Below are positions 35,164 through 44,520 of a DNA stretch of 64,000 nucleotides, piece by piece. A model generated the notes under the pieces. The model saw only the letters and a program-made list of their open reading frames with translations, did not search any database and was not told the DNA's origin. Source of the DNA: Flavobacterium lacus (lineage in GTDB: Bacteria; Bacteroidota; Bacteroidia; Flavobacteriales; Flavobacteriaceae). Each line of letters starts with the position of its first letter. Position 1 is the first letter of the stretch. The position numbers and the translations under genes were made by a program. The stretch is from positions 124,001 through 188,000 of the forward strand of contig NZ_QLSV01000001.1 in assembly GCF_003268815.1 (NCBI RefSeq), written 5' to 3'.

Positions 35164-35445
35164 TTATAAAGATTCTTTGTATTTAATGAAACCAAAAATT
35201 GTAACTAATTGATTTTCTGTGTCAACTAAGTAAACACAGACATATCCTTTGAAAACATAATCTCCGATAATTTCATTATCAAAATGGATGGATTTTTTAA
35301 AATGAAATGGTCTGTTTAAGTCTTTGCGGATATTTTTAATCAAATCCGTTTTAAACTTTCTTGCGGCTTTTGGTTTATCTTTTGCAATATATTCAACTTG
35401 TTCGTTTAATGCCAATAAAAAATCTTTTTCAAATCTAATATTCAT
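35164..35445 (-). CDS. RelE/ParE-superfamily toxin
   Basis: A 93-aa protein with the ParE/RelE pattern: N-terminal helix with LNEQVEYIAKDKPKAARKFKTDLI, then NIRKDLNRPFHFKKSI, and beta strands EIIGDYVFKGYVCVYLVD and QLVTIFGFIKYK. It probably acts as an mRNA interferase or gyrase poison; the subtype cannot be told. The start overlaps the upstream antitoxin gene by 11 bp, the usual TA arrangement. It lies immediately before ruvX. Confidence 0.8.
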   Translation of the reverse strand: MNIRFEKDFLLALNEQVEYIAKDKPKAARKFKTDLIKNIRKDLNRPFHFKKSIHFDNEIIGDYVFKGYVCVYLVDTENQLVTIFGFIKYKESL

Positions 35446-35668
35446 AATTAGAAATCGTTTTTTCTAAATAATTATCAAGTTCATCAGGTGAATAATAGTC
35501 GGCCGTTCCATTAGCCATTTTTTCTAAAGTGGCCTCAAGTTTTTTCTTATCGTTTATAAATGATGCATCTTCTGTGATTATTTTATAATCGTTTGAAGAA
35601 AAATTATTCAAAAACTCAACAATTTTCGTTTTGATATTTGGTTCGCAATCAATTCTTATCGTTTCCAT
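35435..35668 (-). CDS. Antitoxin partner of the RelE/ParE-like toxin
   Basis: A 77-aa acidic protein. The N-terminal strand TIRIDCEPNIKTKIVEFLNNF suggests a small DNA-binding or dimerisation part, and the C-terminal helix with YYSPDELDNYLEKTISNYEY would wrap the toxin. It precedes and overlaps the toxin gene. Annotation rests mainly on arrangement and size. Confidence 0.72.
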   Translation of the reverse strand: METIRIDCEPNIKTKIVEFLNNFSSNDYKIITEDASFINDKKKLEATLEKMANGTADYYSPDELDNYLEKTISNYEY

Positions 35669-35696
35669 AACAAATAGTTTTTACAAATATACATGA

Positions 35697-36593
35697 TTAT
35701 TTCATTGCTTCAAACCTCGCTAACGGAGCCATTCTTGCTCTATTAAATGACAAACTATTTCCGTTTAAACTATAATTATCTACTTTTTCAAGCATTTCTG
35801 CAAATTCTTGCTCGGTTGTCATGTCAGGGCAAGCCATCATGGTGGAAGCTCCTTTTGTGAATTTGATTCGCATTACATCTTCTTTCAACTCAAAACCACC
35901 CATCATATTATTACAACCGATAAATGCAGCATAACGGTTTTCTTTGTTTAATTGAATAAACATTTCTTTTTTGGAATCACTAGTATTTTGAACTGGTTCA
36001 CCGTTTAACTCAACTAGCTTCCATTTATTAAATGTAAATAAGGTCTTTTGAGGTATAAAATTCCCTTTTATTGAATCTGGTGCTGGTGGCGGAGGTGGTG
36101 GTGGGATTTCTCCTGAGTCTGATTTCTTTTGCAACACATATTTCTCAGCCAAATCACCTTCAATTTTATTTCCATCCATATCTAATTGTATTAGGTAATT
36201 TTCACCAACAAAAAATTGATTTGGGGCATTTTCAATTCCTGACAAAACAATAGTGTTTCCAGCATCATTCCATGTATAAACACCTCGAACTTCATTATTC
36301 GATTTTTTCGTTTTATTTATATGTTTCGTTTTAACTAAATATATTGTGTTTAAAATATAACTTTCATCATTTTCTAATTGTAATATGGTTTCAATGCCTT
36401 CACAATCGGCACAAGGAAGAATTCCTTCATAAACTCCCATATAATCAAGAGAATTTCGGGCATTGTGATCATCATTAACAACAACTTCTGTTGAATCTAC
36501 AACCATTGTATCGGTTGTTTCATTTTTATCCTTTTTAGCACAACTTAACACCAAAAAAAATAGAGTCACTAGGGTAATTACTTTTATTTTCAC
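35697..36593 (-). CDS. NlpE-N / META domain lipoprotein
   Basis: No ATG is available near the 5' end. I prefer the GTG at 36593, which gives a compact lipoprotein signal ending VLSC; a TTG at 36641 would add 16 residues. The first domain (VYEGILPCADCEGIETILQL) is the NlpE N-terminal beta-barrel with its CxxC. A proline run and linker follow, then a META/HslJ domain (KWKLVELNGEPV to CNNMMGGFEL and MMACPDMTTEQEF). Such envelope lipoproteins respond to copper or envelope stress in other bacteria. Role here unknown. Confidence 0.78.
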   Translation of the reverse strand: MKIKVITLVTLFFLVLSCAKKDKNETTDTMVVDSTEVVVNDDHNARNSLDYMGVYEGILPCADCEGIETILQLENDESYILNTIYLVKTKHINKTKKSNNEVRGVYTWNDAGNTIVLSGIENAPNQFFVGENYLIQLDMDGNKIEGDLAEKYVLQKKSDSGEIPPPPPPPAPDSIKGNFIPQKTLFTFNKWKLVELNGEPVQNTSDSKKEMFIQLNKENRYAAFIGCNNMMGGFELKEDVMRIKFTKGASTMMACPDMTTEQEFAEMLEKVDNYSLNGNSLSFNRARMAPLARFEAMK

Positions 36594-36691
36594 ATTTGCT
36601 ACTTTAAGGTTTATCACAAACTTGCTGCTTTTTGTTTTCAAAAAAATTAAAGTTTACAAAAATCAAACCATTTTTTGTGGTTAAAAGATTT

Positions 36692-36699
36692 TATCTTTG
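36692..36699 (+). promoter_or_regulatory. -7 box TATCTTTG of dapD
   Basis: TAnnTTTG match 18 bp before the dapD ATG. Confidence 0.6.
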
Positions 36700-36717
36700 T
36701 TTCAAAATAAAATAATC

Positions 36718-37533
36718 ATGACCGAATTACAACCTATCATAGAAAAAGCTTGGGAAAACAGAGCTTTATTGCAAGAAGAAACTACAATTTCAGCCATTAG
36801 AAATGTTATTGATTTATTAGATAACGGAAAACTTCGCGTAGCTGAACCAACAACTAATGGTTGGCAAGTGAATGAATGGGTTAAGAAAGCCGTAGTGATG
36901 TATTTCCCAATTCAAAAAATGGAAACGTGGGAAGCCGGTATTTTTGAATACCACGACAAAATGCTTTTAAAACGCGATTATGCCGAAAAAGGAATTCGTG
37001 TTGTTCCGCCAGCTGTTGCAAGATATGGTTCATATATTTCCAAGGGCGTAATCATGATGCCAAGTTATGTAAACATCGGAGCGTATGTGGATGAAGGAAC
37101 AATGGTTGACACGTGGGCAACCGTGGGAAGTTGTGCTCAAATTGGAAAAGATGTTCATTTAAGTGGTGGCGTTGGTATTGGTGGAGTATTAGAACCGCTT
37201 CAAGCTGCACCGGTTATTATAGAAGATGGCGCTTTTATTGGTTCAAGATGTATTGTAGTAGAAGGAATTCGGGTGGAAAAAGAAGCCGTTTTAGGAGCAA
37301 ATGTTGTTCTGACCGGTTCAACAAAAATTATTGACGTGACCGGCGAAAGTCCGATTGAATATAAAGGTTATGTTCCTGCTCGATCGGTGGTAATTCCGGG
37401 AACCTATACCAAAAAATTTCCTGCTGGCGAATTTCAAGTTCCGTGTGCGTTGATTATTGGTCAGCGAAAACCTTCGACTGATTTAAAAACTTCACTTAAC
37501 GATGCGTTGAGGGAATATAATGTGGCGGTTTAA
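36718..37533 (+). CDS. dapD: 2,3,4,5-tetrahydropyridine-2,6-dicarboxylate N-succinyltransferase
   Basis: 271 aa from ATG (MTELQPIIEKAWENR); an upstream TTG start is unlikely because it falls in the promoter box. A left-handed beta-helix acyltransferase with hexapeptide repeats (GVIMMPSYVNIGAYVDEGTMVDTWATVGS...GVGIGGVLEP). It catalyses the succinylation step of lysine and meso-diaminopimelate synthesis. The stop codon is one base upstream of the preferred start of the first glycosyltransferase gene. Confidence 0.96.
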   Translation: MTELQPIIEKAWENRALLQEETTISAIRNVIDLLDNGKLRVAEPTTNGWQVNEWVKKAVVMYFPIQKMETWEAGIFEYHDKMLLKRDYAEKGIRVVPPAVARYGSYISKGVIMMPSYVNIGAYVDEGTMVDTWATVGSCAQIGKDVHLSGGVGIGGVLEPLQAAPVIIEDGAFIGSRCIVVEGIRVEKEAVLGANVVLTGSTKIIDVTGESPIEYKGYVPARSVVIPGTYTKKFPAGEFQVPCALIIGQRKPSTDLKTSLNDALREYNVAV

Positions 37534-37534
37534 G

Positions 37535-38521
37535 ATGCAAAATTTATCAATAATTATTGTCAATTATAAAGGTTGGAACTCACTAGAAGCTTGTTTGGAT
37601 TCCTTGCACAATTATGCGTCAAACACGTTTCTTTTTGAGGTAATTATTGTAGATAACTTCTCAAATGACGGTCATTTAAAAATGTTCCAACAAAAATATT
37701 CAAACTTTATTTTCATTGAAAATTCAGGAAATAATGGTTTTGCTAATGGTTGTAATGTCGGGGCTAAAAACGCCAAATATGATTTATTTTTGTTTTTGAA
37801 CCCAGATACAATTATTCTTGAAAATAGCTTAGACATTTTTGTGAGCGACTACGTTAATAATCCGGAAATAGCTTTGCTGTCTTGTTTGCAAATTGACGAA
37901 AATAACAGGTACTACAATCAAAAACGTTTATTTCCTACTTTTTTCACCTTTTTTGGCCTTCCTAGGGCGATTTTTCAATGGATTCACAAAACTAAAATCA
38001 AACAAATTTTCAGAGAAGATCAGCATTTTTTTTATCCAGAATGGGTAACTGGTGCAGTGATTCTCATCCATAAAAAATGGTTTGAAGCGATAGATGGATG
38101 GGACGAATCGTACTGGATGTACATGGAAGATGTTGATTTTTGCAAAAGAATTTCGGCACAAAACGGACGTGTAGCTGTGACAAAGAATTGCACTATTTTT
38201 CACAAACACGGTGGTGCCTCTCGGATTAATATTAAAACAAAAGCACTAACTAAAACCGAAGTAATTATTTCAAAACACGTTTATATTACTAAACATTTTT
38301 CTAAATTTGTTGGTTTTTTTCTTCATATCAGACTATTTGGTGGAGTCTTTTTAGAAAAAATTGTACTTTCCATTTTATCTATTCCATTATTTTTTAATGT
38401 AAAATTAAAAGTAAATACAATTATTTTGTCAAATTATTTTAGGTATGTTTCACATGCAATAAAAAACAATACAATTTTGAGCCCCAGAAGTTTACATTTT
38501 AAAAAAAACGCAAGAGGATGA
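37535..38521 (+). CDS. Glycosyltransferase family 2 (rhamnosyltransferase-like)
   Basis: About 328 aa from ATG at 37535 (MQNLSIIIVNYKGWNSLEACLDSL). An ATG 15 bp earlier overlaps dapD. A GT-A nucleotide-sugar transferase: N-terminal VNYKG strand, acidic FLNPDTIIL as the DxD position, and WMYMEDVDFCKRI, the catalytic-base motif of rhamnosyltransferase-like GT2. C-terminal hydrophobic segments suggest membrane association. It probably adds a sugar to surface polysaccharide or LPS. Overlaps the next gene by 4 bp (ATGA). Confidence 0.88.
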   Translation: MQNLSIIIVNYKGWNSLEACLDSLHNYASNTFLFEVIIVDNFSNDGHLKMFQQKYSNFIFIENSGNNGFANGCNVGAKNAKYDLFLFLNPDTIILENSLDIFVSDYVNNPEIALLSCLQIDENNRYYNQKRLFPTFFTFFGLPRAIFQWIHKTKIKQIFREDQHFFYPEWVTGAVILIHKKWFEAIDGWDESYWMYMEDVDFCKRISAQNGRVAVTKNCTIFHKHGGASRINIKTKALTKTEVIISKHVYITKHFSKFVGFFLHIRLFGGVFLEKIVLSILSIPLFFNVKLKVNTIILSNYFRYVSHAIKNNTILSPRSLHFKKNARG

Positions 38522-39591
38522 AAAAAATTTTAGTAATTCAACAGAAAATGATTGGTGATGTTTTAGTTAGCTCCATTCTTTGCAAAAATTTACGATTAAG
38601 CTTTCCTGATGCTCAAATTGATTATTTGATTTATGAAAGTACGTTACCTGTTGTTGAGGGTTCAACCTCTATTTCTAATTTTATTTTGTTTACGGAAAAA
38701 GAAAGAAAAAATAAAATTGCTTTACTAAAATTTGCCTGCAGAATTAGAAAAACAAAATATGATATTGTTATTGATGCTTATTCAAAATTAGAGAGTTTGC
38801 TTATTGTTCTCTTTTCTGGAGCTTCCAAAAAAATTTCCTTTAATAAAAAATTTCGAAATTTATTTTATACAGATTTAATCACGAGACATTCCAATTATTC
38901 TTCCAATTTAGGGTTGATAATCGAACAGCGTTTGGCTTTGTTAGAACCACTACGTGTTGAAAAAAAAATAACTTTTCCTTCAATTACAGTAAGTGCATCT
39001 GAAAAAACTTTTGCTTCAGCTTTGTTTGAAGAGAATGCAATTGACACGCACAAAAAAACTATCATGATAAGTGTTTTAGGTAGTGATAAAACAAAAACTT
39101 ATCCACTACATTACATGGCTAGTATTATTGATGATCTAGCGGCTAATTTTGATGTAAACTTGTTATTTAATTATTCACCTAATCAACAAGAGGAGGCAAA
39201 AAAAGTATATGATTTGTGTACGACTTCAACGCAACAAAAAATATATTTTAAAGTTATTGGAAATTCGATTAGAGAGTTTATAGCTATTATGAATCAATGT
39301 GACTTAATTATTGGCAATGATGGTGGTGCAACAAATATGGCAAAAGCACTTCAGAAACCCAGTTTTATTTTGTTCTGTCCTTGGATTGATAAAAAAGGTT
39401 GGGCACTTTTGGAAGATGGAAGAAATCATGTTTCATTGCATCTAGAAGAATTTTTACCTGAAGTTTTTTTAAACAAATCGGCTAAAGAAGTGAAAAAAAA
39501 CTATTCATTTTATTATGAAAAGTTTGAGCCAAAGTTGGTCATTCCTTCTTTATCAAGTTTTCTCAAAAATCATGTTGACAATCCTAGTTAA
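38518..39591 (+). CDS. Glycosyltransferase family 9 (heptosyltransferase-like)
   Basis: A 357-aa GT-B protein. It starts KKILVIQQKMIGDVLVSSILC (family 9 N-terminal motif IGDVL), has ILISVLGSDKTKTYPL-like substrate region and CDLIIGNDGGATNMAKAL, the ADP-sugar-binding C-terminal motif (D-G-x-x-x-M). Relatives transfer heptose to LPS core. The sugar used here is unknown. Coupled to the preceding GT2 gene by ATGA overlap. Confidence 0.88.
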   Translation: MKKILVIQQKMIGDVLVSSILCKNLRLSFPDAQIDYLIYESTLPVVEGSTSISNFILFTEKERKNKIALLKFACRIRKTKYDIVIDAYSKLESLLIVLFSGASKKISFNKKFRNLFYTDLITRHSNYSSNLGLIIEQRLALLEPLRVEKKITFPSITVSASEKTFASALFEENAIDTHKKTIMISVLGSDKTKTYPLHYMASIIDDLAANFDVNLLFNYSPNQQEEAKKVYDLCTTSTQQKIYFKVIGNSIREFIAIMNQCDLIIGNDGGATNMAKALQKPSFILFCPWIDKKGWALLEDGRNHVSLHLEEFLPEVFLNKSAKEVKKNYSFYYEKFEPKLVIPSLSSFLKNHVDNPS

Positions 39592-39638
39592 ACAATTAAA
39601 ATGATAACATTGCTCAACAATGAATATGTTGTGTGAAT

Positions 39639-40451
39639 TTAATATTGACTAATCCCTTTACTAATTTTAATGATTTTATTTTTTCGATTAAACTCGCGAA
39701 TTTGATGGTTTTTTTTCCAGATTTCTTCACTGGCATAGCCTCTTTTGTGATCTAAATGCAAACAAACAGCACTATACCTAATTTGTTTTGAGAGCAAACC
39801 TAAATTAAACAATCGCTCGCCAACTTCTCTATCTAATCCGCCGTATTGCATCTCTTCGTTAAAACCATTAATTGCCAATAAATCGGCTTTAAAACAAGAA
39901 GTATTATGTCCGTTAAATGTTCTTTTGGTAGGAGTTAACCAATTCATAAAGGCTGCAAAAAATCCAACTTTGGTTAGTTTTGACAACTTAAACGTTTTGG
40001 GCACACCGTTTTTAATCAACCAAGAAATTGAAAAACAATCCTGACTTTTAATAATATCTAGTGAAATTTTTTGAGAAGTTTCCATTGGTAACTTAAAATA
40101 GCCTCCAGAAAGAAAATATCCTTCTTCTTTGTGTTTTAAATGTTGGGCAACAAAATCTTTTCTTGGAATACAATCACCATCTGTAAAAAGCAGATAATCG
40201 GTAGTTGTTTTTAAAATCGCTTTGTTTAAAATTTTACATTTTTGAAATCCTTGATCTTCTTGCCAAACGTGAATAATAGGATATTTGAAAACATTTTTAA
40301 ACGAGTCGATCACTTCTTTTGTTTTTTCATTAGAACCGTCATCAGCGATAACCACTTCAAAATCCTGCTCGGTTTGGATACTATAGCCAACGAGAACCTT
40401 TTGGAGCCAATCTTCTGAATTATAAGTGGTAATAATTAGCGATAATTTCAT
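39639..40451 (-). CDS. Glycosyltransferase family 2
   Basis: A 270-aa GT-A enzyme: SLIITTYNSEDWL at the N-terminus, VVIADDGSNEKTKE, LLFTDGDCIPR as the DxD-type metal motif, and a C-terminal GGLDREVGERLFNLG, typical of the GT2 plus GT7-C fold. It is last of a minus-strand run of three genes (GT17-like, kinase-like, this one), convergent with the GT9 gene. Probable role in LPS or polysaccharide assembly. Confidence 0.88.
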   Translation of the reverse strand: MKLSLIITTYNSEDWLQKVLVGYSIQTEQDFEVVIADDGSNEKTKEVIDSFKNVFKYPIIHVWQEDQGFQKCKILNKAILKTTTDYLLFTDGDCIPRKDFVAQHLKHKEEGYFLSGGYFKLPMETSQKISLDIIKSQDCFSISWLIKNGVPKTFKLSKLTKVGFFAAFMNWLTPTKRTFNGHNTSCFKADLLAINGFNEEMQYGGLDREVGERLFNLGLLSKQIRYSAVCLHLDHKRGYASEEIWKKNHQIREFNRKNKIIKISKGISQY

Positions 40452-40474
40452 CTAAAGAATAAAAAGTGAAAATA

Positions 40475-41239
40475 CTACTTTTTCCAGAACTTTAATTTCT
40501 TTTTTATTCTTTTTTTCCTGTGAAAACCATATTGAAAATCTTCCGTATACTTCCACATGGTTTCAAAAACAGTATTTTCATCTTCACCTGAAAGTTTTGC
40601 ATATTCATTACTCATGATTGCTATCATTTCCTTCTGAGGAGTCAAGCGAGATAGGTTTTTCATTCGACTTTGAAAATCTAATGTTTTATGAAATTTCATT
40701 CGATTTAAATCGACCAAATAGAAAGAATAATTGGCATTATTTTCCTTTTTTATTAAAGTATTACCGGGAGAATGATCTAAAAATTCAATTCCTTTTTGAT
40801 GCAATAGATAAGAAAACCTAGTAAATTGTCTTAAAATTGTTTCTCGATCGGGATAGTTCGGAACTTCTACCAACTCACGGTAGGTTAAATCGCAATTCAA
40901 ATGTTCGCTAACATAATAGCTATCTTTTAAACCTAGCCAATCAAAATTCTCAAAATAAGCAATGGGTTGCGGTGTGCCGATTTTGTTTTCTAACAACTTA
41001 TTTGCAAATTCAAAGGAACGTCTCGCTTTTGATTTTCTGAAATAACGGTAAATTATTTTGTTAAAAAGGTTTGGGATTTTAAAGGATTTTACATTAATTG
41101 TAATTTCATTAAATTCAAAAAGTTTGATTTTATTTCGTTTTCTATCATCAAATAGTTTTCCTTTTTGATTGAAATATTGAATGATATCAATAATTTTTTC
41201 TTTATCAACATTTTGTTGAATAAAAAAGGATGATTTCAT
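40475..41239 (-). CDS. Lipopolysaccharide kinase-like protein (Kdo/WaaP family)
   Basis: A 254-aa eukaryotic-like kinase fold. FLDHSPGNTLI is the catalytic loop (Asp...Asn), YLVDLNRMKF the metal-binding Asp, and an upstream KSKARRSFEFANKLLENKIGTP is typical of WaaP/InaA proteins. Likely phosphorylates a core sugar (Kdo or heptose) of LPS. It lies 4 bp downstream of the GT17-like gene and 23 bp upstream of the GT2 gene, so it is part of one transcript. Confidence 0.82.
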   Translation of the reverse strand: MKSSFFIQQNVDKEKIIDIIQYFNQKGKLFDDRKRNKIKLFEFNEITINVKSFKIPNLFNKIIYRYFRKSKARRSFEFANKLLENKIGTPQPIAYFENFDWLGLKDSYYVSEHLNCDLTYRELVEVPNYPDRETILRQFTRFSYLLHQKGIEFLDHSPGNTLIKKENNANYSFYLVDLNRMKFHKTLDFQSRMKNLSRLTPQKEMIAIMSNEYAKLSGEDENTVFETMWKYTEDFQYGFHRKKRIKKKLKFWKK

Positions 41240-41243
41240 ATTT

Positions 41244-42095
41244 TTAGTAGATAAATAAATCCTTGAATTTTTGTTGAGCTTCTGATGTTTTTAAATACTT
41301 TGGTAAATTATACGATAAATCAACCACTTCAAATTCCATCTCTCTTCCAAATAAATCTTTGCCCTTTTTTATCAAGTGGCTAATTTTATCAAAATTTTTA
41401 AATTCTTCTAAATTGTATTCCGTGTGCGAAAACGATTCTAACTTTTCAATAATTTTTTTGGCTCCACCAATATAAGTAAAATGCCATCCAGCATTTGGAA
41501 TAATTTCATATACTTCCCCTCTTCGTTTAGTTCGCATAATTATTTTTCTAATTCGATAAGGTTTTTTCTTCAAAAATTTATAAGGTAATAATGCGGTACA
41601 ATGCCAAATACCATCTTTAGATTCCTCTTTAGAAATGTTACTTCCGCCATCATAAGTGAGCTTATTGTTTAAATAATACATAAACATATCCATTTTTAAC
41701 CCATATATTTTTTGAATCCCTTTTTCTAATTGAATTTTAATCACTTCCGAATTTGGAATCTCATCCACATCCGAAATCATAATAATATCATCGGGTTTAC
41801 AATCAACTAATCCTTTCACAACCGAATCACGTTGAAAAAATTCAATTTTCCAAGGAGAAAACGGATTAATAACAGGGACAAACAAAGGATATTTGGTAAG
41901 TTTTATATGTATTATTTTATGCAAATATTTTGAAAATCGCTCTTTATTTTCCTCAAAAATGAACGGTTTTTTGGTGTTTTGAAAAGTTCTGTCAGCTTCA
42001 ACTAAAACAAATTTATCAACCACACCATCCAATTCATTCAATCTAATTTCCAACAAATCCAATTCATTGAAAAAAATAAAACAATCATATAACAT
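41244..42095 (-). CDS. Glycosyltransferase family 17-like protein
   Basis: A 283-aa protein starting MLYDCFIFFNELDLLEIRLNEL, the strongly conserved opening of the GT17 family (beta-1,4-N-acetylglucosaminyltransferase type), followed by FVLVEADRTFQNTKKP, DIIMISDVDEIPN (acidic metal motif) and GWHFTYIGG. The sugar transferred is unknown. First of a three-gene minus-strand operon with a TATATTTG box 15 bp upstream. Confidence 0.87.
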   Translation of the reverse strand: MLYDCFIFFNELDLLEIRLNELDGVVDKFVLVEADRTFQNTKKPFIFEENKERFSKYLHKIIHIKLTKYPLFVPVINPFSPWKIEFFQRDSVVKGLVDCKPDDIIMISDVDEIPNSEVIKIQLEKGIQKIYGLKMDMFMYYLNNKLTYDGGSNISKEESKDGIWHCTALLPYKFLKKKPYRIRKIIMRTKRRGEVYEIIPNAGWHFTYIGGAKKIIEKLESFSHTEYNLEEFKNFDKISHLIKKGKDLFGREMEFEVVDLSYNLPKYLKTSEAQQKFKDLFIY

Positions 42096-42109
42096 AATGT
42101 ATTTTTTTA

Positions 42110-42117
42110 CAAATATA
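42110..42117 (-). promoter_or_regulatory. -7 box TATATTTG of the GT17-kinase-GT2 operon
   Basis: Minus-strand TAnnTTTG match 15 bp before the ATG, in the divergent intergenic region. Confidence 0.6.
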
Positions 42118-42152
42118 AAAAAATATCCTAACTTGCCTGCTTATTTACAAGT

Positions 42153-42950
42153 ATGAAAAATAAACTTAAATGTTCGCTGGTAACTCCAACATACAATTGG
42201 CCTGAAGCCTTGGAATTATTGTTGTTGAGCATAATGAATCAAACCATTTTGCCGAATGAAGTAATTATTGCAGATGATGGTTCAAGAGAAGATACAAGAA
42301 TAGCAATAGAAGATTTTCAAAAAAAATTCCCCGTTCCTTTAATCCATATTTGGCATGAAGACATTAAAAACAGGAAACCCAGAATAATGAATCAAGCCAT
42401 TGCTAAAGCGCAATACGAGTACATTATTGAAATTGATGGCGATATTATTATAAATAAACATTTTGTGGAAGACCATCTGCAATTTGCTCAAAAAGGGTTT
42501 TATCTTTTTGGTTCAAGAGTAAATATTCAAGCATCTCTTTTAAAAGAGCTTTTTTTTAAAAAAATCACTCATTTTGATTTCTTTTCAAAAGGAATTAAAA
42601 AACGAGGCAGAACAATTCGTATTCCATTTATGATGAACTTTACCAAAATTGTAGAAAAGAGATCTTCAAAACTTAGAGGATGTAACATGTCTTTTTGGCG
42701 TGAAGACTTTATAAAAGTCAATGGTTTTAATGAAGATTTGGTAGGTTGGGGAATTGATGATTCTGAAATGATTGAACGATTGCATAACATTGGAATCAAA
42801 GGCAAACGTTTAAAATTTGCCGGAATTGCCTACCATATTTATCACAACGAACAATCAAAAAGTCACCTTGAAATTAACCACGAAATTGAACGTCAAACCA
42901 AAGAAAAGAAATTGACTTACATTGAAAAAGGTATAAACCAATTTTTATAA
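42153..42950 (+). CDS. Glycosyltransferase family 2
   Basis: A 265-aa GT-A enzyme: SLVTPTYNWPEALELLL, VIIADDGSREDTR, IIEIDGDIIINK as the metal motif and GWGIDDSEMIERLHNIG in the C-terminal domain. It is similar in plan to the GT2 at 39.6 kb, which suggests paralogy. First gene of a plus-strand run with one base to the next gene, which leads on to tsaC. Confidence 0.88.
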   Translation: MKNKLKCSLVTPTYNWPEALELLLLSIMNQTILPNEVIIADDGSREDTRIAIEDFQKKFPVPLIHIWHEDIKNRKPRIMNQAIAKAQYEYIIEIDGDIIINKHFVEDHLQFAQKGFYLFGSRVNIQASLLKELFFKKITHFDFFSKGIKKRGRTIRIPFMMNFTKIVEKRSSKLRGCNMSFWREDFIKVNGFNEDLVGWGIDDSEMIERLHNIGIKGKRLKFAGIAYHIYHNEQSKSHLEINHEIERQTKEKKLTYIEKGINQFL

Positions 42951-42951
42951 T

Positions 42952-43863
42952 ATGTTTGATATTGCCGTAATTTTAATCAACTATAATTCAAGTCAACTTA
43001 GTATTGATTGCATAAAGTCTATTTACGAAAAAACGTCAAACGGTATAAATTTTCAAGTAATTATTACAGACAATTGTTCTGAAATAGAAGATTTTGAAAA
43101 TTTAAAAAGCTTTTGCGACAATTCAAATTTACCCCATCTAACACTGCTTGTAAATAGTGCGAATACTGGATTTGGCGGAGGAAACATGTATGGTTTTAAC
43201 CAAGCAAACGCAAAATACTTAGCTTTTGTTAACAATGATACTCTCTTTTTAAATGATTGTTTGGCAATTTTAAAAAAACAGCTGGACATTAATAACTCAA
43301 TAGGAATTGCTGGTGCTCAGGCTTACAAAGAAGGCAATAAATTTTTGATTTCACTCGATCATTTTGCCTCACCAACTAGAGAGATACTTGGAAGAGGCTT
43401 TTTAGAATTAATTAATCCTAAAAAATATCCCAAACGAAAAAAAAAATACAACGCCCCAATCCAAGTAAATTTTATTCCGGGTAGCTTTATGTTTTTAAAA
43501 ACCAAAGATTTTATTGATGCTGGTGGATTTGATAAGCAAATTTTTTTATACTATGAAGAAACCGATTTATGTTTGCGATTAGCCAATATAAATAAGTATG
43601 CTTATCTGATTCCTGAGGCTGAATTTATTCATTATCACGGAGCAAGTACCGAAAAATCACTAGCCATAAAAAAAGAACTTAAAATTTCGTTATTATACGT
43701 AATGAGGAAACATTATGGAAATTTTGGTTATCAATCTGTCAGGTTGTTTCTGCTTTTCAAATACGGATTAAGTAGTTTAATTAAAGCTAAAAACAGACCT
43801 TTGTTTTCATTAATTTGGAGAGGTGCTCCAATGAGTGAATCACTACAATACAAACAAAACTAA
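42952..43863 (+). CDS. Glycosyltransferase family 2 (rhamnosyltransferase-like)
   Basis: A 303-aa enzyme: VILINYNSSQLSIDCI at the N-terminus, TGFGGGNMYG, FVNNDTLFL as the DxD position and YYEETDLCLRLANI, the catalytic motif shared with the GT2 at 37.5 kb. Membrane association is possible through the C-terminus. Translationally coupled to its neighbours (1 and 2 bp gaps). Confidence 0.88.
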   Translation: MFDIAVILINYNSSQLSIDCIKSIYEKTSNGINFQVIITDNCSEIEDFENLKSFCDNSNLPHLTLLVNSANTGFGGGNMYGFNQANAKYLAFVNNDTLFLNDCLAILKKQLDINNSIGIAGAQAYKEGNKFLISLDHFASPTREILGRGFLELINPKKYPKRKKKYNAPIQVNFIPGSFMFLKTKDFIDAGGFDKQIFLYYEETDLCLRLANINKYAYLIPEAEFIHYHGASTEKSLAIKKELKISLLYVMRKHYGNFGYQSVRLFLLFKYGLSSLIKAKNRPLFSLIWRGAPMSESLQYKQN

Positions 43864-43865
43864 TC

Positions 43866-44435
43866 ATGCAAGACATCAACACCGAAATCCACAACGCCTT
43901 CCAAGTCATCCAAAACGGAGGCATCATCCTCTACCCGACCGATACCGTTTGGGGAATTGGTTGTGATGCTACCAATCCGGAAGCCGTTAAAAAAATCTAT
44001 GCCCTCAAAAAAAGAGAAGAATCCAAAAGTATGATTGTGTTAATGAATGGCGAAAAAATGATGTACACTGTTTTTGCAGCCATCCCCGAAGTAGCTTGGC
44101 AAATTCTGGATTTATCGGAGAAACCAACGACTTTAATTTTAGACAATCCACGAAATGTTGCTCCAAATATTATTGCCGAAGACCAATCGTTGGCCGTTCG
44201 TATAGTGAAAGAACCCTTTTGTTTTAAATTGATGGAACGCATGAAAAGACCGCTGGTTTCTACATCGGCAAACATCTCCAGTCAACCTACTCCAAAATCA
44301 TTTAAAGAAATCAGTCCCGAAATTATTAAAGGTGTAGACTATGTTGTAAATTTGCACCGCGAAAAAATTTGTGACAAGCCATCCACGATTATTAAATTGA
44401 CGTTGGATAGTAAAGTTCAGATTATTCGGAAATAA
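43866..44435 (+). CDS. tsaC: L-threonylcarbamoyladenylate synthase (Sua5/YciO/YrdC family)
   Basis: A 189-aa protein with the conserved GGIILYPTDTVWGIGCD and KKREESKSMIVL of YrdC domains, and STSANISSQPTP near the C-terminus. It makes threonylcarbamoyl-AMP for the t6A37 modification of tRNA. YciO-type paralogues share these motifs, so assignment to TsaC rests on the complete KR..S..N set and on its being the only such gene here. Its transcript starts in the glycosyltransferase run. Confidence 0.88.
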   Translation: MQDINTEIHNAFQVIQNGGIILYPTDTVWGIGCDATNPEAVKKIYALKKREESKSMIVLMNGEKMMYTVFAAIPEVAWQILDLSEKPTTLILDNPRNVAPNIIAEDQSLAVRIVKEPFCFKLMERMKRPLVSTSANISSQPTPKSFKEISPEIIKGVDYVVNLHREKICDKPSTIIKLTLDSKVQIIRK

Positions 44436-44466
44436 AGTTATACGCTACGAATAATTATAGTTTTTC

Positions 44467-44484
44467 GCCACTGATTCGCTGATT
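44467..44484. repeat. Left arm flanking the GxxExxY gene
   Basis: GCCACTGATTCGCTGATT, itself a tandem of CTGATTCG words. It is inverted with one mismatch at 44902-44919. Confidence 0.85.
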
Positions 44485-44520
44485 CTTTTTAAAATTTTTA
44501 TAAACCAAAATAATTAATAT

